Position numbers and translations under genes: made by a program. This document shows positions 27,759 to 36,721 of a stretch of DNA of 64,000 nucleotides, in pieces. How positions within the stretch are numbered: position 1 is the first letter of the stretch; each line of letters starts with the position of its first letter. The stretch is from Swingsia samuiensis (lineage in GTDB: Bacteria > Pseudomonadota > Alphaproteobacteria > Acetobacterales > Acetobacteraceae): assembly GCF_006542355.1 (NCBI RefSeq), contig NZ_CP038141.1, positions 1,883,501-1,947,500 of the forward strand, in the 5' to 3' direction. The notes under the pieces were generated by a model. The model worked only from the letters and a program-made list of their open reading frames with translations, was not told the origin of the DNA and made no database searches.

Positions 27759-29843
27759 GTGAGATTAAATTCATTCAAGAGAAAAAATCTTAAGCTGGGC
27801 GTAAGTAGTTTAGCGCTGGCTGTCAGTATGATCTCTTTTAGCGCTCAAGCAGCAGGTTATAATGCGGGGTGGGGCTTTGATGAAGCTGGAATGAATCGAG
27901 CTGTTAAACCGGGGAATAATTTCTTTGAATATGCGAATGGGACATATTTGAAAAATTTGCAGATCCCTTCGGACATGAGCAGTTATGGCCCTTTCCGTAT
28001 TTTATATGAATTGTCTCTTGAGCGCCAAAAAGCGATATTGGAAGATGCTGAAAAACATACTTCTGAAAAACCAACAGATGATCTTTCAAAGATTGGTACA
28101 TTTTACGCCAGTTATCTTGATCAGGGTGCTGTAGACCGGTTGGGCGCGAAGCCTCTGGCGCATGATCTTGCGGCTATTCGGGCCGTTAAAACACCGACTG
28201 ATTTTGCAAAAGCCTTTGGATCTTCAGCGCATTCATTCGGTTTCAGCACGTTCCAGTTTGGTGTGGAACAGGACCAAAAAGATCCCTCTCGTTATATTTT
28301 AATGCTGGATCAAGGAATGAGTATTGGGGTGGAGGGAGGTTTAGAGCTTCCTGATATTAGTTATTATACAAACCCCAAATTGAGTGAAAAGAAAAAGGCG
28401 TATCAAGCTTATATTGCAAAGATACTTACGTTGGCAAAATGGCCAGATGCTGCACATAATGCACAGGCCATTGTTGATTTAGAAACGACTTTGGCAAAAG
28501 TGGAAGTGCCAAGGGATCAAACACGTGATCCGTTGAAGATGTATAATCCAATGTCGGTTGCGAAGTTAGGGAGCATTGCGCCTGATTTCGATTGGATGAG
28601 TTTTTTTGCAGCGGCAGGCTTACCTAAAGAAGGCTTATCTGAACGGCTGGTTGATGTAAGAGAGCCTCAGGGGATTGCAGCCATAGCGCGTGTTTTAAAA
28701 CATACAGATAATAATGTGTTACAGGCGTGGCTTGCTTTTCGTTTAGTGGATAATGCTGCTGGCTTCCTTTCACATGATTTTTCAGATGCCGCATTTGATT
28801 TCCATGGAAAAACGCTATCTGGGATTACGCAGCAATCACCGCGTTGGAAACGCGCTGTAAATGCGACAAATAGTTCGATGGGGTGGGCGTTAGGGAAAAT
28901 ATATGTATCCCGCTATTTCCCGCCATCTGCGCAAGAGCAGATCACCGCTCTTGTCCAAGAGGTGAAAGCATCCTTCCACGAAAGATTAACGCATAATACG
29001 TGGATGGATGAACCGACCCGTAAAGCAGCGCTAAATAAGCTGGATCATTTTGCTATTCAGGTTGGGTATCCCAAAAAATGGTGGGATTATAGCCATTATG
29101 TGGTGCAAAAAGGCGATGTATATGGCAATGCCATTCGAGGGATCGCGTTTAACTGGCAGCATGAGTTAACGAAGCTTGATCATCCAGTTGATCGTGATGA
29201 GTGGGATATGACACCACAAACGGTCAATGCCTATAATGATCCAACCATGAATGAAATTGTTTTCCCCGCAGCAATTTTACAGGCTCCTTTCTTTGATCCT
29301 AAAGGAGATATGGCGGTTAATTACGGTGCGATTGGTGGCGTGATTGGTCATGAAATGAGCCATGGTTTTGATGATCAAGGCCGTCATTATGATGAGCATG
29401 GGCGTTTGCATGATTGGTGGTCAAAAGCATCCAGTGATGCTTTTCAAAAACTGGCCGATCGTCTTGGAGCGCAATATGACGCTCAGGAACCTTTACCGGG
29501 TGTTCATGTGAACGGTAAAATGACGATGGGTGAAAACATCGCTGATTTGGGAGGGATGAACTTAGGTCTACAAGCCTATCGTGACTCGCTGCATGGAAAA
29601 CCAGAGACGACGGTTCATGGCTTAACAGGGGATCAGCGGGTATTTTTGGGATGGGCTCAGGTCTGGCGGGAGAAAGATCGTCCCGATGCGCTACGCCGAC
29701 AGATGCTCTCAAATGAACATGCTCCCGCTGTAACACGGGTTAATATACCAGCGCATAACATTGATGCATGGTATGATGCTTTTGGCGTAAAAGCGGGTGA
29801 TAAACTTTATCTCGCTCCTGATCAGCGCGTAAAAATCTGGTAA
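27759..29843 (+). CDS. M13-family metallopeptidase (PepO/neprilysin-like), exported
   Basis: This 694-residue zinc endopeptidase has a signal peptide (KRKNLKLG, then hydrophobic, cleavage near AQA at about 30-32), the M13 N-terminal domain (about 45-430) and the catalytic domain with HEMSH at 531-535 and the third-ligand motif ENIADLGG at 592-599. NAYYxP-type substrate contacts appear as NAYNDPTMNEIVFPA. All catalytic residues are present. M13 peptidases cleave short peptides; in a periplasmic setting this would recycle or degrade peptides. The start is GTG 27759, since the ATG two bases earlier meets a stop at once. A terminator follows at 29862-29890, so it is a single-gene unit or the end of one. 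Confidence 0.93.
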   Translation: MRLNSFKRKNLKLGVSSLALAVSMISFSAQAAGYNAGWGFDEAGMNRAVKPGNNFFEYANGTYLKNLQIPSDMSSYGPFRILYELSLERQKAILEDAEKHTSEKPTDDLSKIGTFYASYLDQGAVDRLGAKPLAHDLAAIRAVKTPTDFAKAFGSSAHSFGFSTFQFGVEQDQKDPSRYILMLDQGMSIGVEGGLELPDISYYTNPKLSEKKKAYQAYIAKILTLAKWPDAAHNAQAIVDLETTLAKVEVPRDQTRDPLKMYNPMSVAKLGSIAPDFDWMSFFAAAGLPKEGLSERLVDVREPQGIAAIARVLKHTDNNVLQAWLAFRLVDNAAGFLSHDFSDAAFDFHGKTLSGITQQSPRWKRAVNATNSSMGWALGKIYVSRYFPPSAQEQITALVQEVKASFHERLTHNTWMDEPTRKAALNKLDHFAIQVGYPKKWWDYSHYVVQKGDVYGNAIRGIAFNWQHELTKLDHPVDRDEWDMTPQTVNAYNDPTMNEIVFPAAILQAPFFDPKGDMAVNYGAIGGVIGHEMSHGFDDQGRHYDEHGRLHDWWSKASSDAFQKLADRLGAQYDAQEPLPGVHVNGKMTMGENIADLGGMNLGLQAYRDSLHGKPETTVHGLTGDQRVFLGWAQVWREKDRPDALRRQMLSNEHAPAVTRVNIPAHNIDAWYDAFGVKAGDKLYLAPDQRVKIW

Positions 29844-29861
29844 GGACGTGACAAAAGGTGG

Positions 29862-29890
29862 CGTGGGGCTTACGAAGGCCTCACGTTTTT
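29862..29890 (+). terminator. Rho-independent terminator after the M13 peptidase
   Basis: The stem starts CGTGGGGC (29862) and closes with GCCTCACG (ending 29885), with one G-U pair and a one-base bulge, followed by TTTTT. Because it lies downstream of GTG 29858, it also argues against that codon as the start of the next gene. Confidence 0.75.
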
Positions 29891-29914
29891 CATTTATTAA
29901 TTGGGTTTTTCATT

Positions 29915-30646
29915 ATGACACAAATGACAATTGGACATCTGTATACGTCTCTTCATGCAGGGTGTGCGAGTGCCGTAGCCCGTGTGCTTGAGGCTCATGA
30001 GGTGGACGTGGAGTTTGTTGATTTAGATGAAGAAGACGTAATTGATTCGATTAAACAAAAAGAAGTTGATGTTCTTGTTTCAGCCTGGTTCCCGCGAGAT
30101 GATAAATTGTCTCAGTTGAATACAAGGGTCATTGGAGATTTGTATCAACCTCAAGTCGTTTTTGCTGGTTTGTCAGATCTTCCTCCTGTGAAAGAAATCA
30201 CAGAGAAGAATGTTGAACGTATTATTGTTACCGATGATAGCCATGATGTTCTTCAAGAAGCATTGAAGAAATTACCATTGTTGGCGGAACTTCCACTTGA
30301 AGTTGTCGGAGAGGCAGCATTAATCGATCGTTTGAGAGATGCGCAGGAGAGTAATGAAAAAGTACTTGTAGTGGTAACGCAACCGCACGCTGTTTTTCAT
30401 ACGTCCTTATTAACCCCTGTGGCAGATCCAGACTTTTTATTAGGGAAAGAAATGTCCGCTCGCATCGTTATCCGCGAGGAGGTTGCCCGTCACGCTGATA
30501 GTGATCTTTTGGATGAACTTTCTGAGATGATGTTGGGTAATAAGGTGATGAGCGCTTTGGATTATATTATTGGGGTTGAAGGGCAAGATCCTGATGATGC
30601 TGCAGAGGCGTGGCAAAGAGGAAGACTAATTCCACGTGATGCTTAA
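29915..30646 (+). CDS. OpuAC-like substrate-binding protein without signal peptide
   Basis: The 243-residue protein resembles the glycine betaine/OpuAC-type periplasmic binding fold: an opening IGHLYTSLHAGCASAVARVLE, a DVLVSAWFPRD segment in place of the D-x-x-SAW motif, and a C-terminal helix pair (ALDYIIGVEGQDPDDAAEAW). From ATG 29915 there is no signal peptide or lipobox, so it would stay in the cytoplasm. An upstream GTG at 29858 would add a hydrophobic N-terminus but lies before a terminator hairpin. No ABC permease or ATPase gene is adjacent. It may be a cytoplasmic ligand-binding or regulatory relative; the ligand is unknown. Confidence 0.65.
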   Translation: MTQMTIGHLYTSLHAGCASAVARVLEAHEVDVEFVDLDEEDVIDSIKQKEVDVLVSAWFPRDDKLSQLNTRVIGDLYQPQVVFAGLSDLPPVKEITEKNVERIIVTDDSHDVLQEALKKLPLLAELPLEVVGEAALIDRLRDAQESNEKVLVVVTQPHAVFHTSLLTPVADPDFLLGKEMSARIVIREEVARHADSDLLDELSEMMLGNKVMSALDYIIGVEGQDPDDAAEAWQRGRLIPRDA

Positions 30647-30702
30647 AAGAAAATAGACCTTTTTGTGTGTATTGTTTTAGAAAATTGATGGGGAGAGGGA
30701 AA

Positions 30703-31374
30703 ATGAAAAAAAATATATCTTCAGGTTTAGTGGCTGGTGCTTTCTTTTTCTTAGCAGGCTGTGCAACCGAATCTTCTCGCTCTGTGGAGGTGCCACAGGT
30801 TGCTTCAGTAAACAGCGTTTATACCGGGGTTCGCCAACCTGTTTCTATCGGACAGTTTGATAATCGCTCAACATATATGCGCGGCATATTTTCTGGTGGA
30901 ACAGATACATTAGGAAGCCAAGCCAAAACACTTTTGGAAACTGATCTACAGCAAACGAACCATTTTGATGTATTGGATCGGGATAATTTGGCCCAGCTTA
31001 CTCAAGAAAATGGCTTCTCGCATACGAAGGCTCAAATCCACGGAGCTCGGTATGTTATTACCGGTGATGTAACAGAATTTGGCCGTAAAGAAGTAGGAGA
31101 CCAAGAGTTATTCGGTCTTTTAGGGCGCGGAAAAGCTCAGGTCGCTTATGCCAAGGTTAATTTGAACATTGTTGATACGGCTACGTCTTCGGTTGTTTAT
31201 TCAACGCAAGGGGCAGGTGAGTACCAGTTATCAAATCGAGAAGTTGTAGGGTTTGGTGGCTTTTCTACTTACGATTCAACATTGAATGGAAAAGTACTGG
31301 ATTTAGCTATTCGTGAAGCCGTTAATCATCTGGTGAAAGCCATTGATGGTGGTGCTTGGACACCTTCTCGATGA
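30703..31374 (+). CDS. CsgG-family outer membrane lipoprotein
   Basis: The 223-residue protein has a lipoprotein signal peptide with lipobox LAGC (Cys at about 20) and a CsgG/HfaB-like domain, with segments VSIGQFDNRS, LLETDLQQTNHFDVLDRDNL and GARYVITGDVTEFG. CsgG forms the outer-membrane curli export pore, but many CsgG-family lipoproteins occur outside curli systems. Here no csgA/B/E/F-like gene is present. Instead it begins a three-lipoprotein operon with DUF4810 and DUF799 proteins. ATG 30703 has GGGGAGAGGG upstream; its stop overlaps the next start as ATGA. Confidence 0.85.
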   Translation: MKKNISSGLVAGAFFFLAGCATESSRSVEVPQVASVNSVYTGVRQPVSIGQFDNRSTYMRGIFSGGTDTLGSQAKTLLETDLQQTNHFDVLDRDNLAQLTQENGFSHTKAQIHGARYVITGDVTEFGRKEVGDQELFGLLGRGKAQVAYAKVNLNIVDTATSSVVYSTQGAGEYQLSNREVVGFGGFSTYDSTLNGKVLDLAIREAVNHLVKAIDGGAWTPSR

Positions 31375-31796
31375 AAATGTGTGCATTTAAATATCTCTTT
31401 TTCCCGTATTTCCTTATTGCGGGGTTAGTTTCTTTAACGGGGTGTTCTGGAGGGGAGCGCCCTTTGTATTATTGGGGGGATTATCAGAAACAACTTTATT
31501 CATACTTTGAGAAAAAGACCTCTCCTGAAGAACAGATTATTGATTTGGAAAAAAACATTCAAAAAGCTCAGAGTAAAAATTTGAGTTTACCTCCAGGGTA
31601 TTATGCTCATTTGGGATTGTTATATTCTGAGACAGGGCAATACGAAAAAGCTCAAACAGCTTTTTTAACGGAAGAGAAGATTTTTCCAGAATCAAAAACA
31701 TATATGGATTTTCTGTTAAAATCCTCTGCAAATCTGCCTCTATCGACCCAACCATCCGGGGCAAAAACACCTTCCTCTTTAAAGAGCGGGAGTTAA
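31371..31796 (+). CDS. DUF4810 family lipoprotein
   Basis: The 141-residue product has a lipoprotein signal (lipobox LTGC at about residue 22-25) followed by the DUF4810 hallmark YYWGDYQKQLYSYF and a TPR-like segment (YYAHLGLLYSETGQYEKAQTAF). DUF4810 proteins accompany CsgG-like and DUF799 lipoproteins in many gram-negative bacteria, including Neisseria, and are thought to form an outer-membrane complex of unknown function. It overlaps the CsgG gene by ATGA and precedes the DUF799 gene by four bases. Confidence 0.85.
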   Translation: MKMCAFKYLFFPYFLIAGLVSLTGCSGGERPLYYWGDYQKQLYSYFEKKTSPEEQIIDLEKNIQKAQSKNLSLPPGYYAHLGLLYSETGQYEKAQTAFLTEEKIFPESKTYMDFLLKSSANLPLSTQPSGAKTPSSLKSGS

Positions 31797-31800
31797 AACT

Positions 31801-32421
31801 TTGCGAAAACTAAATGGCTTTTTGTTACTTAGTGCTTTTCTGTCTGGATGCGCTGGGCAGGCTCCTTATGATTATACGGCCTATCATAGGAGCAATCCTT
31901 CATCGATTTTGATTATGCCTCCTGTTAATCATACCGTCGATATTAAAGCGCCTTATGGTGTGATGTCTCAGTTGAGCATGCCTTTAGCGGAAGCAGGATA
32001 TTATGTATTTCCTGTGAGCGTTGTAGATGAGACGTTTAAGCGTAATGGTGTTACCACCCCGGATGATGCAGCCGGGATCCCGTATCAAAAATTACGTCAA
32101 ATCTATGGAGCAGATGCCGCTTTATACACCTCAGTTGAGCGATATGGTACTTCTTACATGGTCGTTGCAAGTAATACGACTGTTGCGCTTAATGCACGGT
32201 TGGTTGATCTGCGGAATGGTGTAACGATTTGGGAAGGGAGCAGTAACTTCATTAATGAGAATAATGGTTTAATAGGGGCTCTTTTAAATCAAATTATTTC
32301 ATCAGCCTCGGATGCTTCTTTTCCTGTCGCAGGTGCTGCAGCGAATCAATTGTTAGATGCCCATTCGGATAGAGGTATTTTGTTAGGGCCGAGGGCTCCT
32401 AATTATGGTCAACAAAAGTAA
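31801..32421 (+). CDS. DUF799 family lipoprotein (GNA1162-like)
   Basis: The 206-residue lipoprotein (lipobox LSGC, Cys at residue 17) has the DUF799 features SILIMPPVNHTVDIKAPYGV and LYTSVERYGTSY. The Neisseria homologue GNA1162 is a surface-related lipoprotein with a fold like the TolB/CsgG N-terminal domain. Start is a TTG at 31801 with GGAG nine bases upstream, four bases after the DUF4810 stop. It is the last gene of the triad, followed directly by a strong terminator. Confidence 0.85.
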   Translation: MRKLNGFLLLSAFLSGCAGQAPYDYTAYHRSNPSSILIMPPVNHTVDIKAPYGVMSQLSMPLAEAGYYVFPVSVVDETFKRNGVTTPDDAAGIPYQKLRQIYGADAALYTSVERYGTSYMVVASNTTVALNARLVDLRNGVTIWEGSSNFINENNGLIGALLNQIISSASDASFPVAGAAANQLLDAHSDRGILLGPRAPNYGQQK

Positions 32422-32464
32422 AATCAACTTTTTTTCTGTTTAAAAATGAAAAAAAGTTGATTTT
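32420..32464 (+). terminator. Terminator after the CsgG/DUF4810/DUF799 operon
   Basis: A perfect stem of 16-17 base pairs (32420-32436 with 32448-32464) with an 11-base loop overlaps the DUF799 stop codon. The stem is AT-rich (AAAATCAAC followed by a T-run), and the right arm ends in TTTT. Confidence 0.75.
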
Positions 32465-32516
32465 ATATTGGTTAATATTTGCCGCATAGAATGACTTAAG
32501 CAACACTGGGTATTTT

Positions 32517-33965
32517 ATGCGTCATTTTCAACGATATTCTTTATTTGTATCAGCCTGTGCCTTTGTATCGTGTATCGGGTACCAGCCTGTATTTGCACAG
32601 GTTATGGATAGGAATATTGGTAGTGCACCAAGTATCTTGGTGGAAACTCCATTGACACATAGCGCTCCATGGAAAACGAGTGTTCCTGCGTTTTCTACGC
32701 CTGAAGAAATCTATTCCAATCCACTGTCGATTTGGCTTCGTGCAAGAGGAATAAATTTTCTTCTTGATAATACAAATGAATTTGCGGGCGCTATCACTTC
32801 CCCCACAAAAGGGAATACGCCGGGTTTTGAAAATTATAACCAAGGGGCAAGTGATGCTGGGCAATATGCTATGCAGCTTGATCTTAACTGGGAAAAATTA
32901 GCGGGTTTGCGTGGTTTTGCAACTCATATGATTACAGTGGGTCGTTACGGAACAACCGCTAACAGAATGTTTGGGGATTGGTTAAACCACGCATCAGAAG
33001 ATTATGGCGGTGGTGGGAACGTTGTCGTTCACTTGGTATATATGTACGGAGAAGAGACTTTATTGGGTGGTCGTCTGGCGATTGCTGCTGGACGAATGGC
33101 TGAAATCTCCGATTTTGCAGCAAGTTCATTATTTTGTAACTTTCAAAATGGAAGTATGTGCGGGCGCCCTAAAGGTATAACAGACACGAATTACGCAGCA
33201 GGTTACCCAGCTTCAACGTGGGGGTTTCGTGTTCGTGGGCGTCCTGCACGGTCGCTTTATATTCAAACTGGTGTTTATCCGATTGAAAATGGCATTTATC
33301 AAAACTATCAACATAGAACAGGATTTAAATTTAATGGTGCGAATATTATTGGTTACACAGCACCATTGGAAGTAGGGTTTGAGCCTGTTTTAGGGCACGG
33401 TACTTTACCCGGGCATTATAAGTTTGGAGCGCAGCTTTTCAGCACTCCTCAAAGTGATAATTTTTATGATGAGGCAGGAATGCCTTATGTTTTAACAAAA
33501 GACAAACAAAAACAACACAGTGCATCTTGGTCAACGTGGGGAATGTTTGACCAAAGAATTATACATTATCGTGCAAAAGATTCAGGTTTAACGGCGCTTA
33601 CTGGTGTGATCTATAATGATCCGCAGACATCTCTTCGAAAATATGAAGTTTATGCTGCGCTTATCAATCGTGGATTTATAGAATCAAGACCTTATGACAG
33701 CCTTAATCTATCATTTACATATACGAAAATAGCGAGTGGAGTGACGCGCTCAGAAGGGTATTTTTTAACAAAGGGAGAAAAATTACCAAACCATGCAACG
33801 GGTGTTCAACGCGATGCCATGGTTTTAGAGTTGAACTATGCTATTCACGTCATGCGAGGGGTTATTTTTACGCCACTATTTGAGTATTATATAAACCCGA
33901 ATGCGCAGAATAATTTAAAAGATGCGGCATTGTTAGGCTTTAAAAGTCATATTCAGTTTATGTAA
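32517..33965 (+). CDS. OprB-family carbohydrate-selective porin
   Basis: The 482-residue protein has a signal peptide (MRHFQRYS then hydrophobic, cleavage near FAQ at about residue 26-28) and an OprB-type 16-strand barrel region (about 60-482) with SPTKGNTPGFENYNQG and the closing GFKSHIQFM aromatic end. OprB porins pass sugars through the outer membrane; acetic acid bacteria encode several, often to feed periplasmic dehydrogenases. It is a single gene after a terminator; the sugar is not predictable here. Confidence 0.88.
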   Translation: MRHFQRYSLFVSACAFVSCIGYQPVFAQVMDRNIGSAPSILVETPLTHSAPWKTSVPAFSTPEEIYSNPLSIWLRARGINFLLDNTNEFAGAITSPTKGNTPGFENYNQGASDAGQYAMQLDLNWEKLAGLRGFATHMITVGRYGTTANRMFGDWLNHASEDYGGGGNVVVHLVYMYGEETLLGGRLAIAAGRMAEISDFAASSLFCNFQNGSMCGRPKGITDTNYAAGYPASTWGFRVRGRPARSLYIQTGVYPIENGIYQNYQHRTGFKFNGANIIGYTAPLEVGFEPVLGHGTLPGHYKFGAQLFSTPQSDNFYDEAGMPYVLTKDKQKQHSASWSTWGMFDQRIIHYRAKDSGLTALTGVIYNDPQTSLRKYEVYAALINRGFIESRPYDSLNLSFTYTKIASGVTRSEGYFLTKGEKLPNHATGVQRDAMVLELNYAIHVMRGVIFTPLFEYYINPNAQNNLKDAALLGFKSHIQFM

Positions 33966-34005
33966 ATATGTTTCGAAAATAGAATTAGATTGTAAATGGG
34001 ATGGT

Positions 34006-34743
34006 ATGAAACGACTTTATAAAGGGGCTTTGTTGATTGCAGCTTTGTCTTTTGCAAATGGCTCGTTTGCAAAAGATGAGGTTATTAATGTGGTTGGGGA
34101 TAGGGCTATAAAAGTAGCCCAATATAGCGATATTGAGCATGTTTATGAAAAGTTTAATCAATTTCCGTTAAAAGATCGCGTAGGATTCTCTTTGCGGTTT
34201 ATTGGTGACTTATTACCAAACCACGATATCCCTTCATTAGCCGATTTGGTTATTCATAGTCGCCATGGAGATATCCCATTATTTTTAGGAAAAGATAGAG
34301 ACTTACATTTCCCTCGGAGTGCGGAGTTAAAACAAGAGAACCCACCTATTTTACAGAAAAAATACATTCATAATCGAGTTCGTATGGAACTTTCGATGGT
34401 AATAAAAAAGGCAGATATAAAAGAGTTCAGTGGTGCTGAAGCTAGGCGGTGGCTTGGGCAGGTTGATAATTGCATAGAAGATGTAACGGGCGTGGTTTTT
34501 TCTTGGTTTATGCCAGATGCTCATTACTTTAAAATAGATCTTGCCCCTAATTCTCAGCTTATTGCTCAAACTCAAGGGAAAACTCAAACGTTAGATGAAA
34601 ACCGCAGTTTAGAACCCATAACGGTTTCTTTACGTCCACAATCATACCCTAAAGAGACAATCTTTTATTCGAACAAACCCTTCCGGCGGATAAGAGTGAA
34701 AATTCCAGGAGATGCGTACGTTACTTTTATTCCTCAAGAGTGA
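34006..34743 (+). CDS. Exported protein of unknown function
   Basis: I do not recognise this 245-residue protein. It has a clear signal peptide (MKRLYKG then hydrophobic, cleavage after SFA at about residue 20-22). The mature part is mixed alpha/beta, with GFSLRFIGDLLPNHDIPSLAD and a C-terminal beta-rich end (FRRIRVKIPGDAYVTFIP). There is one conserved-looking Cys in DNCIEDV, no repeats and no membrane helix. It sits between the OprB porin (40 bases upstream) and fabD (70 bases downstream) on the same strand. It could be co-transcribed with the porin, but no shared function is evident. Confidence 0.6.
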   Translation: MKRLYKGALLIAALSFANGSFAKDEVINVVGDRAIKVAQYSDIEHVYEKFNQFPLKDRVGFSLRFIGDLLPNHDIPSLADLVIHSRHGDIPLFLGKDRDLHFPRSAELKQENPPILQKKYIHNRVRMELSMVIKKADIKEFSGAEARRWLGQVDNCIEDVTGVVFSWFMPDAHYFKIDLAPNSQLIAQTQGKTQTLDENRSLEPITVSLRPQSYPKETIFYSNKPFRRIRVKIPGDAYVTFIPQE

Positions 34744-34813
34744 GTGAGGGTTTGACAGATTGGGTAGGAGCTAGCATCAAACAAAAGATTTTTTTAGGGT
34801 ATTAGGGATATCC

Positions 34814-35758
34814 ATGTCAGTTCATGCTTTTGTTTTTCCAGGTCAGGGTAGTCAATCTGTTGGAATGGGAAAATCTCTTTATGAGACGTTCTCTGCCTCA
34901 CGAGCTGTTTTTCAGGAAGTTGATGATGCTCTAGGTCAACATCTTTCAAAGCTGATGTTTGAAGGAGATGCAGACGAGCTTACAAAAACAGAAAATACAC
35001 AACCTGCCTTATTTGCCGTTTCTTTAGCCGTTGTGAGAGCGCTTGAAACAGAAGGTGGCTTCTCTTTACGAGAAAAAGCTCGCTTAGTAGCGGGTCACTC
35101 CTTGGGGGAGTACTCAGCATTAGCATCGGTAGGTACTTTAGGGGTTGCTGAAGGGGCGCGGTTACTGCGTTTGCGAGGGCAAGCGATGCAAAGAGCTGTT
35201 CCTGCGGGAGAAGGTGGGATGGCTGCTCTTTTGGGCGTAGATGCGGAGCAAGCTAAACTCATCTGTGAAGAAGCGGCTCAAGGACAGGTTTTAGAAATAG
35301 CGAACGATAATGGCGGGGGACAAATCGTTATTTCTGGGCAGATGGCTGCGATTGATCGTGCCGTTCAGCTTGCTAAAGATAAAGGAATCAAAAGAGCGCT
35401 AAAGCTTCCTGTGTCAGCGCCGTTCCACTCGTCGTTAATGGCACCTGCTGCACGGGAAATGGAAGAGGCTCTTGCTCAAGCAAAGCTAAAGAATCCAGAA
35501 GTTCCAGTCGTTGCGAATGTTACGGCACTCAAAGTAACAGACTTTAATACAATTCGTGAGTTATTGGTTCAGCAGGTGACAGGAAGCGTACGTTGGCGTG
35601 AAAGCGTTATGGCCATGGTTGAAGATGGTGTTGAGAAGATGCATGAGCTCGGTTCTGGGAAAGTGTTATCTGGTCTAGCTCGGCGTATTGCTCCTGATGT
35701 GGCGGTAGATAATGCAGGCAATCCAGCTGAATTAGAAGCTTTGTTGAAGGCACTTTAA
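34814..35758 (+). CDS. fabD: Malonyl-CoA:ACP transacylase
   Basis: FabD moves malonyl from CoA to ACP for fatty acid elongation. The 314-residue protein has FPGQGSQ near the N-terminus, the nucleophile motif GHSLGEYSA with Ser96, and the catalytic His in VSAPFHSSLM. Length is standard. It opens the fabD-fabG-acpP-fabF-mltG group, and fabG follows after eight bases. Confidence 0.97.
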   Translation: MSVHAFVFPGQGSQSVGMGKSLYETFSASRAVFQEVDDALGQHLSKLMFEGDADELTKTENTQPALFAVSLAVVRALETEGGFSLREKARLVAGHSLGEYSALASVGTLGVAEGARLLRLRGQAMQRAVPAGEGGMAALLGVDAEQAKLICEEAAQGQVLEIANDNGGGQIVISGQMAAIDRAVQLAKDKGIKRALKLPVSAPFHSSLMAPAAREMEEALAQAKLKNPEVPVVANVTALKVTDFNTIRELLVQQVTGSVRWRESVMAMVEDGVEKMHELGSGKVLSGLARRIAPDVAVDNAGNPAELEALLKAL

Positions 35759-35766
35759 GGAATAAA

Positions 35767-36510
35767 ATGATGTTCTCTCTTTCTGGTAAATTAGCATTAG
35801 TAACAGGCGCGTCTGGAGGAATAGGCGCAGCAATTGTTCGGCATTTACATGCTCAAGGTGCTACGGTTGTTTTGAGTGGTACGCGTGAAAGTGCGTTAAA
35901 AGAGTTAGCGGATAGTTTAGGTGAACGTGTTCACATCGCTGTAGCTAATCTTTCAGATGCTTCTGAAGCGGATGGATTGGTCGCTAAAGCTGAAGAAATT
36001 GCGGGTATGCCTTTAGACATTCTTGTAAACAACGCTGGTTTGACGCGCGATACCCTTGCTATCCGCATGAAAGACAGTGACTGGTCTCAAGTGATGACAG
36101 TTGATTTAGAGAGTCCGTTCCGTCTCGCACGTTCTGCCTTAAAAGGAATGCTCCGTCGCCGTTCAGGGCGAATTATTTCAATTGCTTCTGTTGTCGGCAC
36201 GACAGGAAATGCGGGGCAGGCGAATTACGCAGCTGCTAAAGCTGGAATCGTGGGCATGAGTAAATCTCTTGCTCAAGAAGCGGGGCCTAGAGGGGTTACC
36301 GTGAATGTCGTAGCGCCTGGTTTTATTGAAACACCAATGACGGATGTTTTGCCAGAAAATATCAAAGAAAAGCTGGTAGGCTCTATACCTCTTGGTCGAA
36401 TGGGGAACCCAGAAGACGTAGCTTCAGCCGTGGTTTATTTGTCTTCTGAAGAAGCTGGATGGGTTACAGGAACGACGTTGCATGTGAATGGCGGAATGGC
36501 CATGGTGTAA
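35767..36510 (+). CDS. fabG: 3-oxoacyl-ACP reductase FabG
   Basis: FabG reduces 3-oxoacyl-ACP with NADPH. The 247-residue SDR has TGASGGIG (about 13-20), NNAG, the Ser of SIASVVG, YAAAK with catalytic Tyr and Lys, and ends in VNGGMAMV as housekeeping FabG proteins do. Two consecutive ATG codons (35767 and 35770) are possible starts. Tight spacing to fabD supports co-transcription; the longer gap to acpP holds a structured leader. Confidence 0.95.
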   Translation: MMFSLSGKLALVTGASGGIGAAIVRHLHAQGATVVLSGTRESALKELADSLGERVHIAVANLSDASEADGLVAKAEEIAGMPLDILVNNAGLTRDTLAIRMKDSDWSQVMTVDLESPFRLARSALKGMLRRRSGRIISIASVVGTTGNAGQANYAAAKAGIVGMSKSLAQEAGPRGVTVNVVAPGFIETPMTDVLPENIKEKLVGSIPLGRMGNPEDVASAVVYLSSEEAGWVTGTTLHVNGGMAMV

Positions 36511-36596
36511 TGTTTAATAGTCAAGACTTGGCGTTTTAGGTAAAATTGTGCTAAGCGCCCCGTGCTTTGCTTGGCTGATGAATGTTTGATGTCTCC

Positions 36597-36641
36597 TTCG
36601 GTCGGCAGCAGCATTTCTCTGGAGAGAAATAGCCGACCGAA
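36597..36641 (+). promoter_or_regulatory. Two-level hairpin in the fabG-acpP leader
   Basis: An outer perfect 10-base-pair stem TTCGGTCGGC/GCCGACCGAA (36597-36606 with 36632-36641) encloses a second perfect stem of 8 pairs (36613-36620 with 36623-36630, centre GG). No T-run follows, so it is not a standard terminator. It lies 80 bases before acpP and may stabilise, process or regulate the acpP message. Confidence 0.55.
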
Positions 36642-36721
36642 AATGGTTTGCAAAAGACCATCAAACTGGTAGGCAGCAGTTTAGTTTTACAACGCCCACT
36701 ATGGGCAAAAGGAATGAACAG

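Noticed and set aside
29858..29914. N-terminal extension of the OpuAC-like gene from GTG 29858
   Set aside because: A terminator hairpin with T-run (29862-29890) lies inside the extension, and the family similarity begins after ATG 29915.
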